From: Mycoplasmopsis meleagridis
GTDB lineage: Bacteria > Bacillota_I > Bacilli_A > Mycoplasmatales > Metamycoplasmataceae
Length of the DNA stretch: 64,000 nucleotides
Assembly: GCF_900660695.1 (NCBI RefSeq)
Contig: NZ_LR215042.1
Location: forward strand, 186,001 to 250,000
Direction: 5' to 3'
Shown: one piece after another, positions 1-14,337 of the stretch
Position numbering within the stretch: the stretch's first letter is position 1
How the letters are laid out: each line of letters begins with the position of its first letter
Program-made: the position numbers and the translations under genes
Notes under the pieces: model-generated
Database searches by the model: none
The model's input: the letters and a program-made list of their open reading frames with translations, nothing else
Told to the model about the DNA's origin: nothing

Positions 1-506
1 TCTTTAAAATACTCTTTATTTATTTCATAATTATCTATTTCGCTTTTTCTGCCTCTTTGCAAGATCCTCTCTTCAAAAGTTTCATAACTTATGTCAAGAA
101 AAATGGCTAAATCAGGATTTTCTTTTTCGTCTATAATTTCGTGAAACATTTTATCGAAAGCTTCTAAATATTTTTTTCTTTTTTTGCTTAAAGTTACAAC
201 AGCGAAAATATAGTGCTCTAAATTAAATCGATCTAAAAAAATATAATCTTTTTCACTGGTAAAACCAAGATTTTCAAATTCTTTCATTCCTTTTTGAAAA
301 TTACTAGAAAGACTTTCTAAAATGTAAGCTTGAAAACCTATATCGATATTTTTTTTCTTTTCATAAAGTCATTTTAAAAAAGTGTTAAAAACATCATTAT
401 CTTCTTCAAATTCTTCTAAAAGAAGAGAATTTTTCATTATTCAATGTAAATTTTTAGACAAAGTGCTTTTGCCCGCTCCAATCATTCCACTTATTGCTAT
501 AACCAT
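1..506 (-). CDS. Deoxynucleoside kinase, first paralogue (C-terminus off the window)
   Basis: Phosphorylates deoxynucleosides with ATP in the cytosol, part of the nucleotide salvage on which mollicutes depend. Translation starts with a P-loop (MVIAISGMIGAGKST) and continues with the dNK-family DRF-type substrate motif (FLDRFNLEHYIF) and an arginine-rich lid (ILQRGR) near residue 150. About 168 residues are inside the window; family members are 200-225 long, so 40-60 residues are missing at the left edge. It lies one base after the stop of a close paralogue at 508-1179, with shared blocks such as EEFEE, VFNTFLKWLYEKK and NKEYFK, which indicates a tandem duplication. Whether it prefers dA, dG or another nucleoside cannot be read from the sequence. 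Confidence 0.9.
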
Positions 507-507
507 C

Positions 508-1179
508 TTATTCCTTATAACGTTTTTTATTGGTAAAATCGAAATTATCAATAATATTTTTTACTTTTATAAAAACTTCTTCTTCACTTAGATCGTTAGT
601 ATCAACAATTACATAATCCAAGTTATATTTTTCAGCTTGTTTCATAAACAATGGTTTATATAAATCGTAAAGTTCTTTAAAATATTCTTTATTTAGTTCT
701 CAATTTTTAGTTTCTACTTCTCTACCTCTTTGAAATAATCTCTTCTTAAACGTTTCAAAACTCATATCTAAATATATTGCTAAATCAGGGGTTTCATCTT
801 CGGTTATTAAAGTAGAAAATAGTGCATCATAACCTTTTAGATATTTTTCTCCTTTTGGTCTTAAATTAACATTTGCAAAAATATAATGTTCTATGCTAAA
901 TCTATCTAGAAACAAGTGAGTTTGTGAAAATTTAAAACCTTGATTCTTAAAATCATTAATGCAATCGAATAGTAATGAAGTGTGATTTTCAACAACATAT
1001 GATTGAAAGCCAATTGTTAAATTTTCCTTTTTTTCATAGAGCCATTTTAAAAAGGTGTTAAACACTTCATTATTTTCTTCAAATTCTGCTAGCATTCTTG
1101 CGTTTGGATAACTTTTAACTAATTTTTCCGTTACAGTACTTTTTCCACTGCTTATCATTCCACTTATTCCTATTATCAT
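508..1179 (-). CDS. Deoxynucleoside kinase, second paralogue
   Basis: A 223-residue cytosolic salvage kinase of the dNK/dGK family. The P-loop is SGMISSGKST (residues 5-14), followed by EFEENNEVFNTFLKWLYEKK, the DRF substrate-site motif (FLDRFSIEHYIF) and the lid arginines (LFQRGREVE). One TGA is read as Trp just after ETKN, which carries the protein on to its stop at 508-510. The start has AAGGAGA upstream on the coding strand. It is translated directly before the paralogue at 1-506, so the pair is probably made from one mRNA; the two may have diverged in substrate choice, as with paired dAdo/dGuo kinases elsewhere, but this is inference. Confidence 0.9.
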
Positions 1180-1198
1180 GTTTGTCTCCTTAAATTTG

Positions 1199-1228
1199 TT
1201 AAAAAAATAAGGTATAAACCCTATTTAT
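1199..1228 (-). terminator. Probable intrinsic terminator after greA
   Basis: On the minus strand the end of greA runs into an imperfect hairpin (AAATAGG ... CCTTATTT) followed by seven T residues. It would separate greA from the kinase pair. The stem is short and has one bulge. Confidence 0.5.
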
Positions 1229-1707
1229 TCAATATTTAATAGTTTAATTGAATATTTTTTTGGTACATCAACTTCAACAATTTCGCCAATTGAAATTTCC
1301 ATAATAGCTTGCGCTAGCGGAGAAACATCTGAGATTTTGTTTTCAAAAGGATTGCTGTCATGGCTACCCATGATTGAAACAGTATATTCTTTGTTGTCAT
1401 TTAGATTTAAATATGTAACTTTAGCACCAATTCCAGCTGTTTTTTTATTTTTTTTACTATCGCTTTCGTAAACTTGAGCTTTTTCTAAAATTTCTTCAAG
1501 CTCAAGAATTCTTCCCTCAATTTGTGCTTGTTTATCTCTCGCGGCATCATATTCTGCATTTTCCGAAAGGTCTCCTTGAGCACGTGCTTCTTTCAATTCT
1601 GCTTGCACAGCTGGTCTTTGAACCAAAATTAAATTGTCATATTCCGCTTTATACTTGTCATATGTTTCTTGCGTTAGCAAGATTTTTTCTTTCTCATCAA
1701 CTGTCAT
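1225..1707 (-). CDS. greA: Transcription elongation factor GreA
   Basis: Rescues backtracked RNA polymerase by stimulating transcript cleavage through the secondary channel. The 160 residues show the N-terminal coiled-coil hairpin with the family signature around its tip (ARAQGDLSENAEYDAARD, residues 41-58), whose acidic pair reaches the polymerase active site. The C-terminal FKBP-like domain follows, with VSPLAQAIM and GEIVEVDVP. Length is normal for GreA. The start ATG has a GTGAGG ribosome binding site on the coding strand. It is preceded by a membrane-anchored protein 56 bases upstream and followed by a hairpin terminator. Confidence 0.97.
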   Translation of the reverse strand: MTVDEKEKILLTQETYDKYKAEYDNLILVQRPAVQAELKEARAQGDLSENAEYDAARDKQAQIEGRILELEEILEKAQVYESDSKKNKKTAGIGAKVTYLNLNDNKEYTVSIMGSHDSNPFENKISDVSPLAQAIMEISIGEIVEVDVPKKYSIKLLNIE

Positions 1708-1763
1708 TTTGCCTCACTTTTTATCAAAATTTTACATTAAATTAATCATTAAATTTTCAAAAA

Positions 1764-2492
1764 TTACTTTTTTACAATGTAAAGAAATTTATTTTTTACA
1801 TGGCTAATTTCATAAGTTATACCATTTATTTTTAATTCTATCGTTAAAGCTTTTATATCGTTTTTATTTTGACCATTTTGAATTATTACAAGCATTCCGT
1901 TAGGTTCTAATTTTAAAAAATATTTTTTATAAATATTAAAGTTTGAATCAGCAGAATTAATAGCAAAAATCAAATTATAGTTTTTATCTATTTGTCTTAT
2001 AAAATTAGGTTTTTTAGGAAAAAAATCAGGATAATTTAAAACCGCTTCATTTCATTTTTCAACATTAAATTTATCCTTTAATATGTCAAAATTTCCCCAT
2101 CCTAAAAATAAGAGAGTTGCAATTTCGTATTCAATATTTTGTCCAATAATTAAAGTATTTTCTGCTTTATTCAAGTAAGTAGTATTTATTAGATCTTCCA
2201 AGTCAAAATCGTCAATTTTGTTTTTAAAAAATTTTTTCAATTCTAAAGGAGCCTTAGCTAAATTTTCTCCTCTTAATTCAAGAATTGTTTCATGAGCTTT
2301 TTTAGTTTGTTCATCAAGAATTTGTTTTCTGATTTTTTTGCTTTTTAGAAACATTATTAAATAAACCAAAGCGCCAATACTTACTACCACAAAAATAGAA
2401 ATAATTAAACCGATTTTAACAGAACTATTTTCTGTTTTATTTCCATTCATATTAGTAGTAACTAATTCTGCAAATTGTTTTATATTGTTCAT
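1764..2492 (-). CDS. Membrane-anchored methyltransferase-like protein of unknown function
   Basis: A 242-residue protein with one TGA-encoded Trp. A short N-terminus is followed by one transmembrane helix (about residues 26-48), a basic juxtamembrane stretch, and then a cytosolic domain with blocks that recall a Rossmann-type SAM-dependent methyltransferase ([20 protein letters not shown], later [13 protein letters not shown] and [10 protein letters not shown]). No convincing catalytic motif is visible. Related mollicute proteins have, as I recall, been annotated as putative methyltransferases, but I cannot check this. It overlaps ruvX by four bases (ATGA), so the two are probably translationally coupled. 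Function is not known. Confidence 0.75.
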
Positions 2493-2917
2493 TTAATTTC
2501 CTTGCCACCATAATCAAGAAAATCTTGAAGAATGATTTTTGCTGATAATGAGTCTTTAATATTTTTACGTTTTTTGGCTGATAATTTAGCATCTTTTAAT
2601 ATTTTTGTAGCTTTAATGGTTGAGCCATATTCTTCTACAAAATAAATTTTTTGTTCAAAATTAGAGCATAATAATTTTGAAAAATTTTCTACCATTAATG
2701 TTCTTTCACTTTTGTTGCCATTACTTCTTAGAGGATATCCTAAAATGAAAGCGTCAATTGAATATTCATTAATTAAAATTTTCAATTCTTGAATAACTTT
2801 TTTAAAATCATTTTCTTCAAAATGAATTGTCTTTAAGGAAGAACTAATAATATTGTTACTATCACTTATTGCTAAACCACAAGTTTTAGTTCCTAAATCT
2901 AAAGCTATTTTTCTCAT
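2489..2917 (-). CDS. ruvX: RuvX/YqgF family nuclease (putative Holliday junction resolvase)
   Basis: A 142-residue RNase H-fold protein. The family is linked to processing of the 16S rRNA 5' region and to Holliday junction resolution. The first catalytic aspartate sits in [15 protein letters not shown] (D7). The second acidic site is represented by the FVEEYGST block (about residues 93-100), and [14 protein letters not shown] carries the C-terminal Asp/Ser pair. [11 protein letters not shown] matches the family GLP block. Length is normal. The gene starts exactly at the last base of the alaS stop and overlaps the next gene by four bases; alaS-ruvX adjacency is common in Firmicutes and mollicutes. 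Confidence 0.93.
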   Translation of the reverse strand: MRKIALDLGTKTCGLAISDSNNIISSSLKTIHFEENDFKKVIQELKILINEYSIDAFILGYPLRSNGNKSERTLMVENFSKLLCSNFEQKIYFVEEYGSTIKATKILKDAKLSAKKRKNIKDSLSAKIILQDFLDYGGKEIK

Positions 2918-5541
2918 TAAATAATCTCTTTAATTACTTCTTCAATATTTTCAATTGAATTGATTTTACCCATTGCTAAAATTGGCGATCCACCTCCGCG
3001 GCCATTTAGCTTTTTAGCAATTTTTTGAAATAAAGCATTTGCATTTTCATTTTTAGTTGCTATTGCAAGAAGAATTTCATTTTCATATTTATTTCCTAAA
3101 ATGATGTAACTATTAGGATATTTTTCTCTAAGAGAAGAAGCAATAACTTTTATTTGTGGCGAATTTATTTCTAAATTAATATATATATTTTTATCATTAA
3201 TCTTTTCGAATTTAGTATTTTCATAGTCGAATTCGAAATTAGAATTTTCCTTATTAACTTTTTTAAAATCTTCTCTAATTTTGTTAATGCTTTCTGTAAG
3301 TTTTAAATATTTCTGATAGTTATTTAAATTTTTCAATTCTAATTCAAAATCATATTTGCTATCTAAGTTTTTAATTTTATTTAAGATGTTATTAAATTCT
3401 TCGGCAAGTGAAATATTTTTTTCTGCATAATATCTATCAACTAATTTATTAGATGTAACTACTCTAATTCTAAAAATTCCAGCTTGTTTTCTTTCTACTT
3501 CAACAATTTTAAAATTTTCCATTAAAGCACTATTTGGAATATGAGTTCCACCACACAAATCACTTGTTATATTTCCTCATTTAACCATTCTTACATTTTT
3601 AGGATCCATATATTCAGTTTCTTCAATAGTCATTATTGCACCTAATTTTTTAGCTTCTTCAGTAGTTGTAATAATATATTCACGCTTAATATTTTGTTTG
3701 ATAATATCTTGCATAATGTTTTCTATTTCTTCAATTTGTTTATCAGTAGGCTTTTCATTAGCAGGAAAATCAAAAGTAAATCTTTCATAAGTAATATCTG
3801 AACCTAACTGTTCAATTTGTGGACCTAAAACTTTTCTTAAAGCACTAAAAACTAAATGCGTTGCTGAATGATTTCTAGCTAAGTTTAATCTTTTTTCTTT
3901 ATCAACATAACATTCAAGAATATTATTTTTATTTATTTTTCCTTTAACTTTATGAACATGATTTCCATATTTGTCTTTGAAAACATCTAAAATTTCAATT
4001 TTTCTTCCATTTTGTAAAATATAACCTTCATCATGATTTTGACCACCGGAAGTAGCATAAAAAGGTGTATTTTCGATAATTAAATAACCAATACCATCAA
4101 TTTCATCTACTTCATTTTCTTCATCTAAAAGCATTAAGATTTTAGTTTGATTTTCTAGATTTTCATAACCTATAAAATTATCAATTTTTCCTTTAATTAG
4201 TGATAAAGAATTAATAACGTCTTTCATTCCACTAACTTTACTTCCTCTTGACTTATTAGAGTGTTCTTCTTTTGCTTTTTCAAATTCATCAAGATTAATT
4301 TTTTTATTAAATTGCGAAGCGATTTCCATTGTTAATTCAATAGGGAAACCATAAGTATCTAACATCTTAAAAGCAAATCTACCATCAATTAAATCTTTAT
4401 TAGTTTGCAAATATTTATCGAGGATTTCCTTGCCATTATTTATTGTTTTATTAAACAATTCCTCTTCCTTTTTAATCTCTCTAGATACATATTCAACGTC
4501 GTATTCAAAAGGTAAGGAATCATGAACAACTTTTACTAACTTATGTAAGAAAATTTCTTTAATACCAAGTTGCATAGATTTATAAATTGCTCTTCTAATT
4601 AATCTTCTGATAATATAACCTCTTCCTAAAGAAGAAATTTTAGCTCCATCAGCAATAGCATTAACAACTGTTCTAAGATGATCAGCGATTATTTTGAAAT
4701 TTCTATTGATTAATTCTTGTTCATTATTACCTATAAAATAGTTGTTTGAATCATATTTATAAACTGTAAATTTTTCTATTTCCTTAATAATATTTATAAA
4801 AAGATCTGAATCATAATTAGTAGGAGCATCTTGTAAAATTGAAGCAATTCTTTCTAAACCAGCACCAGTATCAATATTTTTTTGTTTTAATTCTGTATAG
4901 TTATTTTCGCCATCATTATTGAAAGTTGAAAAGACAATGTTTCAAATTTCAATATATCTGTCATTTTCAATGTCATTTTTAAGAAGTTCTATGCCTCTTT
5001 TGTCATATTTTTCGCCTCTATCGAAAAAAATTTCTGTATTTGGTCCGCAAGGGCCAGAGCCAATATCTCAAAAATTAGTTTCTCTATCTCCGGAAATGAG
5101 ATGATCTTCTTTTACGCCGTGCTTAATTCATAATTCTTTTGTTTCCAAATCGTCTTTAAAATAAGTAAAAAATAATTTTTCTATATCTATTTCTAAAATT
5201 TTTGTTAAATATTCAAACGCATAAGCAATTGCTTCTTTTTTAAAATAATCTCCTATAGAAAAATTTCCAAGCATTTCGAAAAAAGTATGATGTCTAGCAG
5301 TTAATCCAACATTTTCAATATCATTTGTTCTTATTGCTTTTTGGCTATTTACTAATCTATTTTTTGGAGGAATTTTTTTACCAGAAAAATAATCTTTAAG
5401 AGTAGCTACACCTGAATTAATTCATAGTAAGGAAGGATCATTGATTGGAATTAATGATTTTGATTCTATTTCCAAGTGATCTTTAGATTTAAAAAAGTCA
5501 ATTCAACTTTGTCTTATTTCTTTTGAATTTAGTTTTTTCAT
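2917..5541 (-). CDS. alaS: Alanyl-tRNA synthetase
   Basis: Charges tRNA-Ala. With TGA as Trp the gene encodes 874 residues, the normal length. The N-terminus carries the class II catalytic core ([13 protein letters not shown], then [21 protein letters not shown]). The editing domain has the zinc-type HSATH motif with H558 and H562, and CGGTHIPNS with C663. The C-terminal C-Ala segment ends with a glycine-rich block ([15 protein letters not shown]), so editing and C-Ala regions look intact. It sits between mnmA (stop 10 bases upstream of the alaS start) and ruvX (one-base overlap), all read leftward. Upstream of the start, AAAGAGGAAAT gives a modest ribosome binding site. Confidence 0.98.
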
Positions 5542-5550
5542 ATTTCCTCT

Positions 5551-9098
<3,548 letters not shown>

Positions 9099-9106
<8 letters not shown>

Positions 9107-9425
9107 TTTGGTTATCTATTTCTATTGAATTTTTTAAAGTTTCAAAACCATGTTTGGTTTCAATAATTTTAGCTGTAAATGGTGAACGAGAAAATAAAGG
9201 ATGTAGTAATTTAAAATTTCCAATAGCATTTTCTTTATTGAATTCTTCAATAACGAAATTTATTTTTTCGCCTACTATAAATTCCTTTGTTAAATCTTTT
9301 TTCTTTCAATCGGTAACCTTGCTAAAGGGAATAGAAAAAAGTCTTCCTCTTGTACTTTTGACTACAAGATTTTTCTTACTGATTGAAACTATTTTTCCAT
9401 AACAAATATCACCTTTTTTCTGCAT
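9099..9425 (-). CDS. Small S1-like RNA-binding protein
   Basis: A 108-residue protein whose first 70 residues read as a divergent S1/OB fold: GDICYGKIVSISKKNLVVKS then GRLFSIPFSKVTDW and VGEKINFVIEEFNKEN. Similar single-S1 proteins (the YugI/CvfD type in Firmicutes) bind ribosomes or RNA in stress, but no specific role can be assigned. The last eight bases overlap the start of the isomerase-like gene, which suggests coupling. There is no ribosome binding site before the ATG; instead TATAAT boxes lie within 2-15 bases, so the mRNA may be leaderless. It is the first gene of the leftward run that reaches position 1. Confidence 0.6.
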
Positions 9426-9434
9426 AATTATATT

Positions 9435-9440
9435 ATTATA
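9435..9440 (-). promoter_or_regulatory. Candidate -10 box for the leftward run
   Basis: TATAAT on the minus strand, ten bases before the ATG at 9425. Transcription would begin almost at the start codon. A second TATAAT lies even closer (9427-9432). The surrounding sequence is nearly pure A+T, so chance matches are likely. Confidence 0.35.
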
Positions 9441-9559
9441 TATTATTATGAAAATAGTTTTTGATTTCTAATTTTTAAACTTATTAACCTATAAAACAGG
9501 CTTATTCGTAAAAAAATTATCTTAGCTACTAATTATAAAAGCTAAATTACTTTTAATAG

Positions 9560-9565
9560 TATAAT
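9560..9565 (+). promoter_or_regulatory. Candidate -10 box for the coiled-coil membrane protein
   Basis: TATAAT, with an inferred mRNA leader of about 55 bases before the ATG at 9628. No good -35 box is seen. The 202-base gap 9426-9627 between the two divergent genes holds this box and the leftward promoter and no other recognisable feature. Confidence 0.4.
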
Positions 9566-9627
9566 ATAAATATATTTAGACCCAGAAATTTAATTACAAT
9601 AACAAATGAAAGAAAAAGGTAGTAGAT

Positions 9628-11037
9628 ATGAAAAGACTTTTGTGTTACTATGAGAAAAAGCAAGATGCAACATATCCATGATTGTTAAAACATCCAAAAA
9701 TTAAATCAGGTCTTGCTAAATTCAAAACTAGACAAGAAGCAATACAGTGATACATGTTGCTTAAATTTGAAACTTCCATATGATTCCAAAATGATCAAAA
9801 AATTTTCGGCGGTCAATTGTCAATTGATAATGAAGATGACTCATGATACAACTATGTTAAAGTTTCAGGTTTTGATGGTGGTGAAACTTATGAAGGTGTT
9901 TGTGATGAATTTGGAATTGATCCAAGAACTTTCCAGTATGATTATGCTACAGCAGAAAAAAGATTAAAAAATTTAGATTTTGTTCTTTTGCATGATCCAT
10001 ATACTTATTTCCCACCTGAATTAGAAATTTCTAAAAAATCTCGTAAGGAAATGCTTGATATTGACAAAGTTAATGAACTTTTAGCCCAAAGAGAAAAAGA
10101 AATTAAGGATCAACACGAACAAGAACTTCAAGAAAAAGAAGAAGAAATTATTGACCTAAAAAAGGAACTTCAAGAAAAAGAAGACACTACTACTGAAGTT
10201 ATTGTTGAAAATAGAGAAACTAGAATCGGTTATTCAGTATATTATAGAAATTTTGCTGATTTGGATGTTGATAAGCAACTTGATGCATTGGCGCTTTACT
10301 ACACAAAAATTAGGGACTTAACTAAAAAATTAGAAACACAACAAATTTCTTCTTCCGATTATGAAAGAATTACTAGAAATTTTGAATTAGTTTCATTATC
10401 AGTTAAAGATTATTCACAGAAAGTTGACGAAGAAACTAAAGATTTACTTACAAAGTTAGCTGAACAATTTAACAGAATTAAATCTGATTTATTTTCAAAG
10501 TTATCTAAAAACGAAAGATTAACTAATATCCCTGAACATTTTGCATATGTTTTTGATGAAGATAAAGAACAAAAAGTTTCTGTTGCATATGAAACTTCTT
10601 ATGTTCTAATGGGTATTGCACATGTTGGTTTCATTGAAGAAAGCAAATACGAATATCCAATCGATTATATAGTTGACCCTAATAAATATGGTGTAGCAAT
10701 TATTAGTTTAAAAGACGTTTTTGAAAAAGTTGAACCTCTTCCTCAACCAGAGCCAGTTTACACAAAACCAGAACCACAATCACAATTACAACCGCAAGCA
10801 TCAGAAAATATTAGAATCGATGATATGCCTGAATTTTGAACTGGTAAAATACAACCTCAAACTTTAGAATATATCGATAATTACCAATTGCTTCTAGACA
10901 AAAATAATATCCACAAAAGAAAAAGATGACATACAGCTTGATTAATTGCTTTAGTACTTCTATTAGTTGCTGTTGGCATTATTCTTGTTTTAGCAATAGT
11001 TCAATTGGCTGACGGAACCCAAATATTTAAACTATAA
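9628..11037 (+). CDS. Coiled-coil, C-terminally membrane-anchored protein, unknown function
   Basis: A 469-residue protein I do not recognise by function. The first 130 residues form an aromatic-rich domain (DDSWYNYVKVSGFDGG, FGIDPRTFQYDYATAEKRL). Residues about 140-185 are a heptad-like charged coiled coil (KEIKDQHEQELQEKEEEI). A second globular part follows, then a Pro/Gln-rich linker (residues about 370-395) and a basic KRKRW segment before one transmembrane helix near the C-terminus (about residues 440-465). The layout predicts a large cytosolic part tethered to the membrane by its tail. AAAGGT precedes the ATG by seven bases; an alternative ATG at 9606 leads to a short ORF only. A terminator follows at 11053. 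Confidence 0.8.
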
Positions 11038-11052
11038 TTAACTATAATTTCT

Positions 11053-11074
11053 AAAAGCCGTTAAAGGCTTTTTT
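11053..11074 (+). terminator. Intrinsic terminator between the coiled-coil protein and glyS
   Basis: AAAAGCC, loop GTTAAA, GGCTTTTTT: a seven-base stem followed by a T run. A candidate promoter for glyS overlaps its right side (TTAAAG at 11061, TATAAT at 11083-11088, 16-base spacer). Confidence 0.85.
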
Positions 11075-11103
11075 ATTCTTTTTATAATTCTTTGTGAGGA
11101 TTG

Positions 11104-12462
11104 ATGGAAAATGTAAAGAAGAATTTAAATAAAATTATTAATCATCTTAAAGCTAGTGGCTTTGTTTTTCAAGGTAGCGAAATTTACGGAGGATTAGCAA
11201 ATACTTGAGATTATGGACCTTTAGGAACAATTTTAAAGGATAACATTACAAAAATTTGGAAAAGAGAATTTATCTTTAAAGAAAGTAATAATTATCTTTT
11301 GGATTCAAAAATTTTAATGAATCCTCAAGTATGAATAACTTCTGGACATGTAGGAAATTTTAATGACCCTTTAATCGAAAATAAAGTTAACGGGAAAAGA
11401 TATCGTGCAGATAAATTAATTCAAGAAATAAATCCTTCTCTTATTCCTGAAAAAATGTCTTTTGAACAAATGAAAGATTATCTTGTTGAAAATTTGCCTA
11501 CTTATGAAAATAGTAAAACTAATTGAGGAGAAATTAAACATTTTAATTTAATGTTTGAAACTAAACAAGGAGTTGTCGAAAATAAGAAAAATCTTATTTA
11601 TTTACGTCCTGAAACCGCTCAAGGAATAATAATTAATTTTAAAAATGTTCAACGTAGTATGCGTTCAAAATTGCCTATGGGAATAGGACAAATTGGAAAA
11701 AGTTTCAGAAATGAAGTAACACCAGGAAATTTTATTTTCAGAACCAGAGAATTTGAACAAATGGAACTAGAAATTTTTTGTAAACCAGAAAATGCTGAAA
11801 AAATTTACAAAAAATATATTGAAAAAGCGCTTAATTTTGTTAATTTGTTGGGTCTAAAAAAAGCAAATATTCGTTTAAGAGAACACGAAAAAGAAGAACT
11901 AGCGCATTATTCAAAAGGAACAGTTGATATAGAATATTTATTTCCTTTCGGATGAGGAGAATTATTAGGAATAGCCAATAGATCAGATTTTGATTTAAAA
12001 TCTCATATGAATGCTACGAATGAATCTTTAGAATATCTAGATCCTTTAACTAATAAAAAATATATTCCTTATGTTATTGAGCCTTCTATGGGTTTAGATA
12101 GATTAATGTTTGCTTTAATTATTGATGCCTATGATGAAGAATTAGTAGAAAATGAAGAAAGAATTGTTTTAAGGTTAAATAAAAATTTAGCGCCATATAA
12201 ATTTGCAATCTTGCCTCTTGTTAAAAAACTTAACGAAAAAGCAAGCGAAATATTTAACAACTTACTAAATTCAAATATTTCAGTTACTTATGATGAAAAT
12301 GGTTCAATAGGTAAGAGATATAGAAGACAAGATTCAATAGGCACTCCATATTGCATTACAATTGATTTTGAAACTCTAGAAAATAATACTGTCACTATTA
12401 GAAATAGAGATAGTATGGAACAAAAGAGAATAAGTGTTGCTGAAATAATTAAATTTTTATAA
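11104..12462 (+). CDS. glyS: Glycyl-tRNA synthetase (single-chain type)
   Basis: Class II synthetase of the homodimeric bacterial/eukaryotic type, 452 residues. N-terminal motif [24 protein letters not shown], then [20 protein letters not shown] (motif 2 region), [12 protein letters not shown] and [10 protein letters not shown] identify it. The anticodon-binding domain starts near residue 360 ([11 protein letters not shown]) and closes with [14 protein letters not shown]. Several TGA Trp codons are needed (for example NTWDYG). GTGAGG stands before the ATG. It leads the glyS-dnaG-rpoD-nif3 cluster, whose order is conserved through Firmicutes and mollicutes; a gap of only 18 bases separates it from dnaG. 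Confidence 0.97.
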
Positions 12463-12480
12463 AATTTTTAAAAATTTTGG

Positions 12481-14337
12481 ATGATAGTTATGAATGTTAG
12501 GTTAGGACTTTATCAAAAAATATTAGAAGTTAGTGATATTGTTGAAACAATTAGCGAATTTTTGTCATTAAATAAAAAAGGCAGAAATTATAATGCTATT
12601 TGTCCTTTTCATTCAGATACTTCTCCTTCTTTATCAATTTCTCCTGAAAAACAAATTTTTAAATGTTTTTCTTGCAATACCAGCGGAAACTCTATTACTT
12701 TCGTTGAAAAGTATAAAAAAATTAGCACAACAGAAGCAATGAAATATTTAGCTAACAAACATAATATTGATGTTAGTTTATTAGAAGAAGAAAATATTTC
12801 TTATTATTCTGAAAGGCAACAAGAAGAAATTAGTTTTTTAGAAAGAGTGAATAATTTTTTCAAAATAGAATTAATTAAGGAACAATTTGATACAAAAATT
12901 TACAATTTTTTACTTGCGAGAAAACTAAATAAAGATATTTTAGATAAATTTGATATTGGTTTTGCAAGAGAAAAAAATTTTGAAATTGTTTTTAAAAATG
13001 ACATTTTAGAAAATGATGACATTTTATATAAAACTTCTTTAAAAAATGATTCTGATAATTTTACATTCAATAATCGCATTACTTTTGCTATAAGAAATGA
13101 ACATGGTGATGTTATTGGCTTTAGCGGAAGAGTATTAGATGATTCTAAGCCTAAATATGTTAATAGTGCTGAAAGTAGTGTTTTTCAAAAATCTAGAATT
13201 CTTTATAACATTTCTAATGCTTTGAGTAATGATATAAATGACGAATTAATTATTTGTGAAGGTTTTTTTGACGTTATTGCTCTTTATAAAGCAGGAATTA
13301 AAAATGCAGTTGCTTTAATGGGAACGACGCTAAGCAAAAATCATTTAAGTTTAGTTAAAAATAAATCAATTGTTTTATTTTTAGATGGCGATGAAGCAGG
13401 TATAAATGCGACATTGAAAAATGCCTATTTCCTCCATAAAAATGGCTTAAAAGTAAAAATAGTAAACAATGAATCGCAAGAAGATCCAGATGAAATATTA
13501 AATACAAGAGGCGAGGAATATTTACAAAAATTAGTTGAACAAGCAAGTAATTTGCTGGATTATTTATATGATTTTTTAATTAAAAAATATAATTTAAAAA
13601 CTAATGGATCAAACAATTTTGATAAAGTTGAAAAATTTGCTTTAGAACTTAAAGAATATCTAAAATATGCGTCTAAAAATGAAGCAGATTTTTATAGAGA
13701 AAAAATTCACAAAGAATTTAATTATTTATTGGAACCATTTTTAATCGAAAATAATAACTCTTCTAATTCTTTTGAAATTGAAGAAAACATTTTTTTAGAA
13801 AATCAAAATCCAATTGATTTAGCAATTGAAAATAATATTGACTGAATTGACAAATTATTCATTCTAATAATAATGTATCCTAATTTAAAAGATATTTTTA
13901 TAAGAGATATTGTCAGCAAAACTTCTAAAATACTTTTCAATTTTAATCACTTAAAAAACAAAGAATTTAAAGAAGAGTTTTTTTACTTTATTAAAAATAG
14001 TTCGTTAGAGGAATTTAATCTTGATAGGAATAACTTTCTTGAATTTTACAGTGATGAAAAAAGTTTAGATTTCATTAGAGAAGTTAGATACGTTTTGAAT
14101 AAATATGTTGATTCTGATAAATTAAATAATGAATTAATTAGTCTTTATGATCAAACCTTACAAAGAGCCTTGGAATTAAATGATAAAACAGTAAATTATG
14201 AAACAGTGAATTCAGTTTCAAGAAAAATAAGAAATCAAGAAAAAAAAATAATTGGGAAAATGTTTTTTAAAAAAATCAGTATTCAAAGAAATTCTAGATA
14301 TGAAAGGAAAGTAAATAATAATGCCGAAAAAAAGTAA
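12481..14337 (+). CDS. dnaG: DNA primase DnaG
   Basis: Makes RNA primers at the replication fork with DnaB. 618 residues with two Trp codons written TGA. The CHC2 zinc finger is complete: C41, H44, C62, C65. The TOPRIM core has the catalytic glutamate E260 in ICEGFFDVIALYKAG and the DGDEAG acidic motif near residue 302. The C-terminal region (residues about 440-618) is the divergent DnaB-interaction part. The ATG at 12481 and one three codons later (12490) are both possible starts. The 3' end overlaps rpoD by 17 bases in another frame, suggesting coupled translation of primase and sigma factor. Confidence 0.97.

Noticed and set aside
3559-3576. Apparent breaks in alaS and many other genes, as if frameshifted or pseudogenes
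   Set aside because: Each break is a TGA in the same frame inside a conserved domain; with TGA as Trp all are intact.
9606-9710. Alternative ATG at 9606 for the coiled-coil protein
   Set aside because: It is in another frame and stops after about 32 codons; the ATG at 9628 is in frame with the full protein and has a ribosome binding site.
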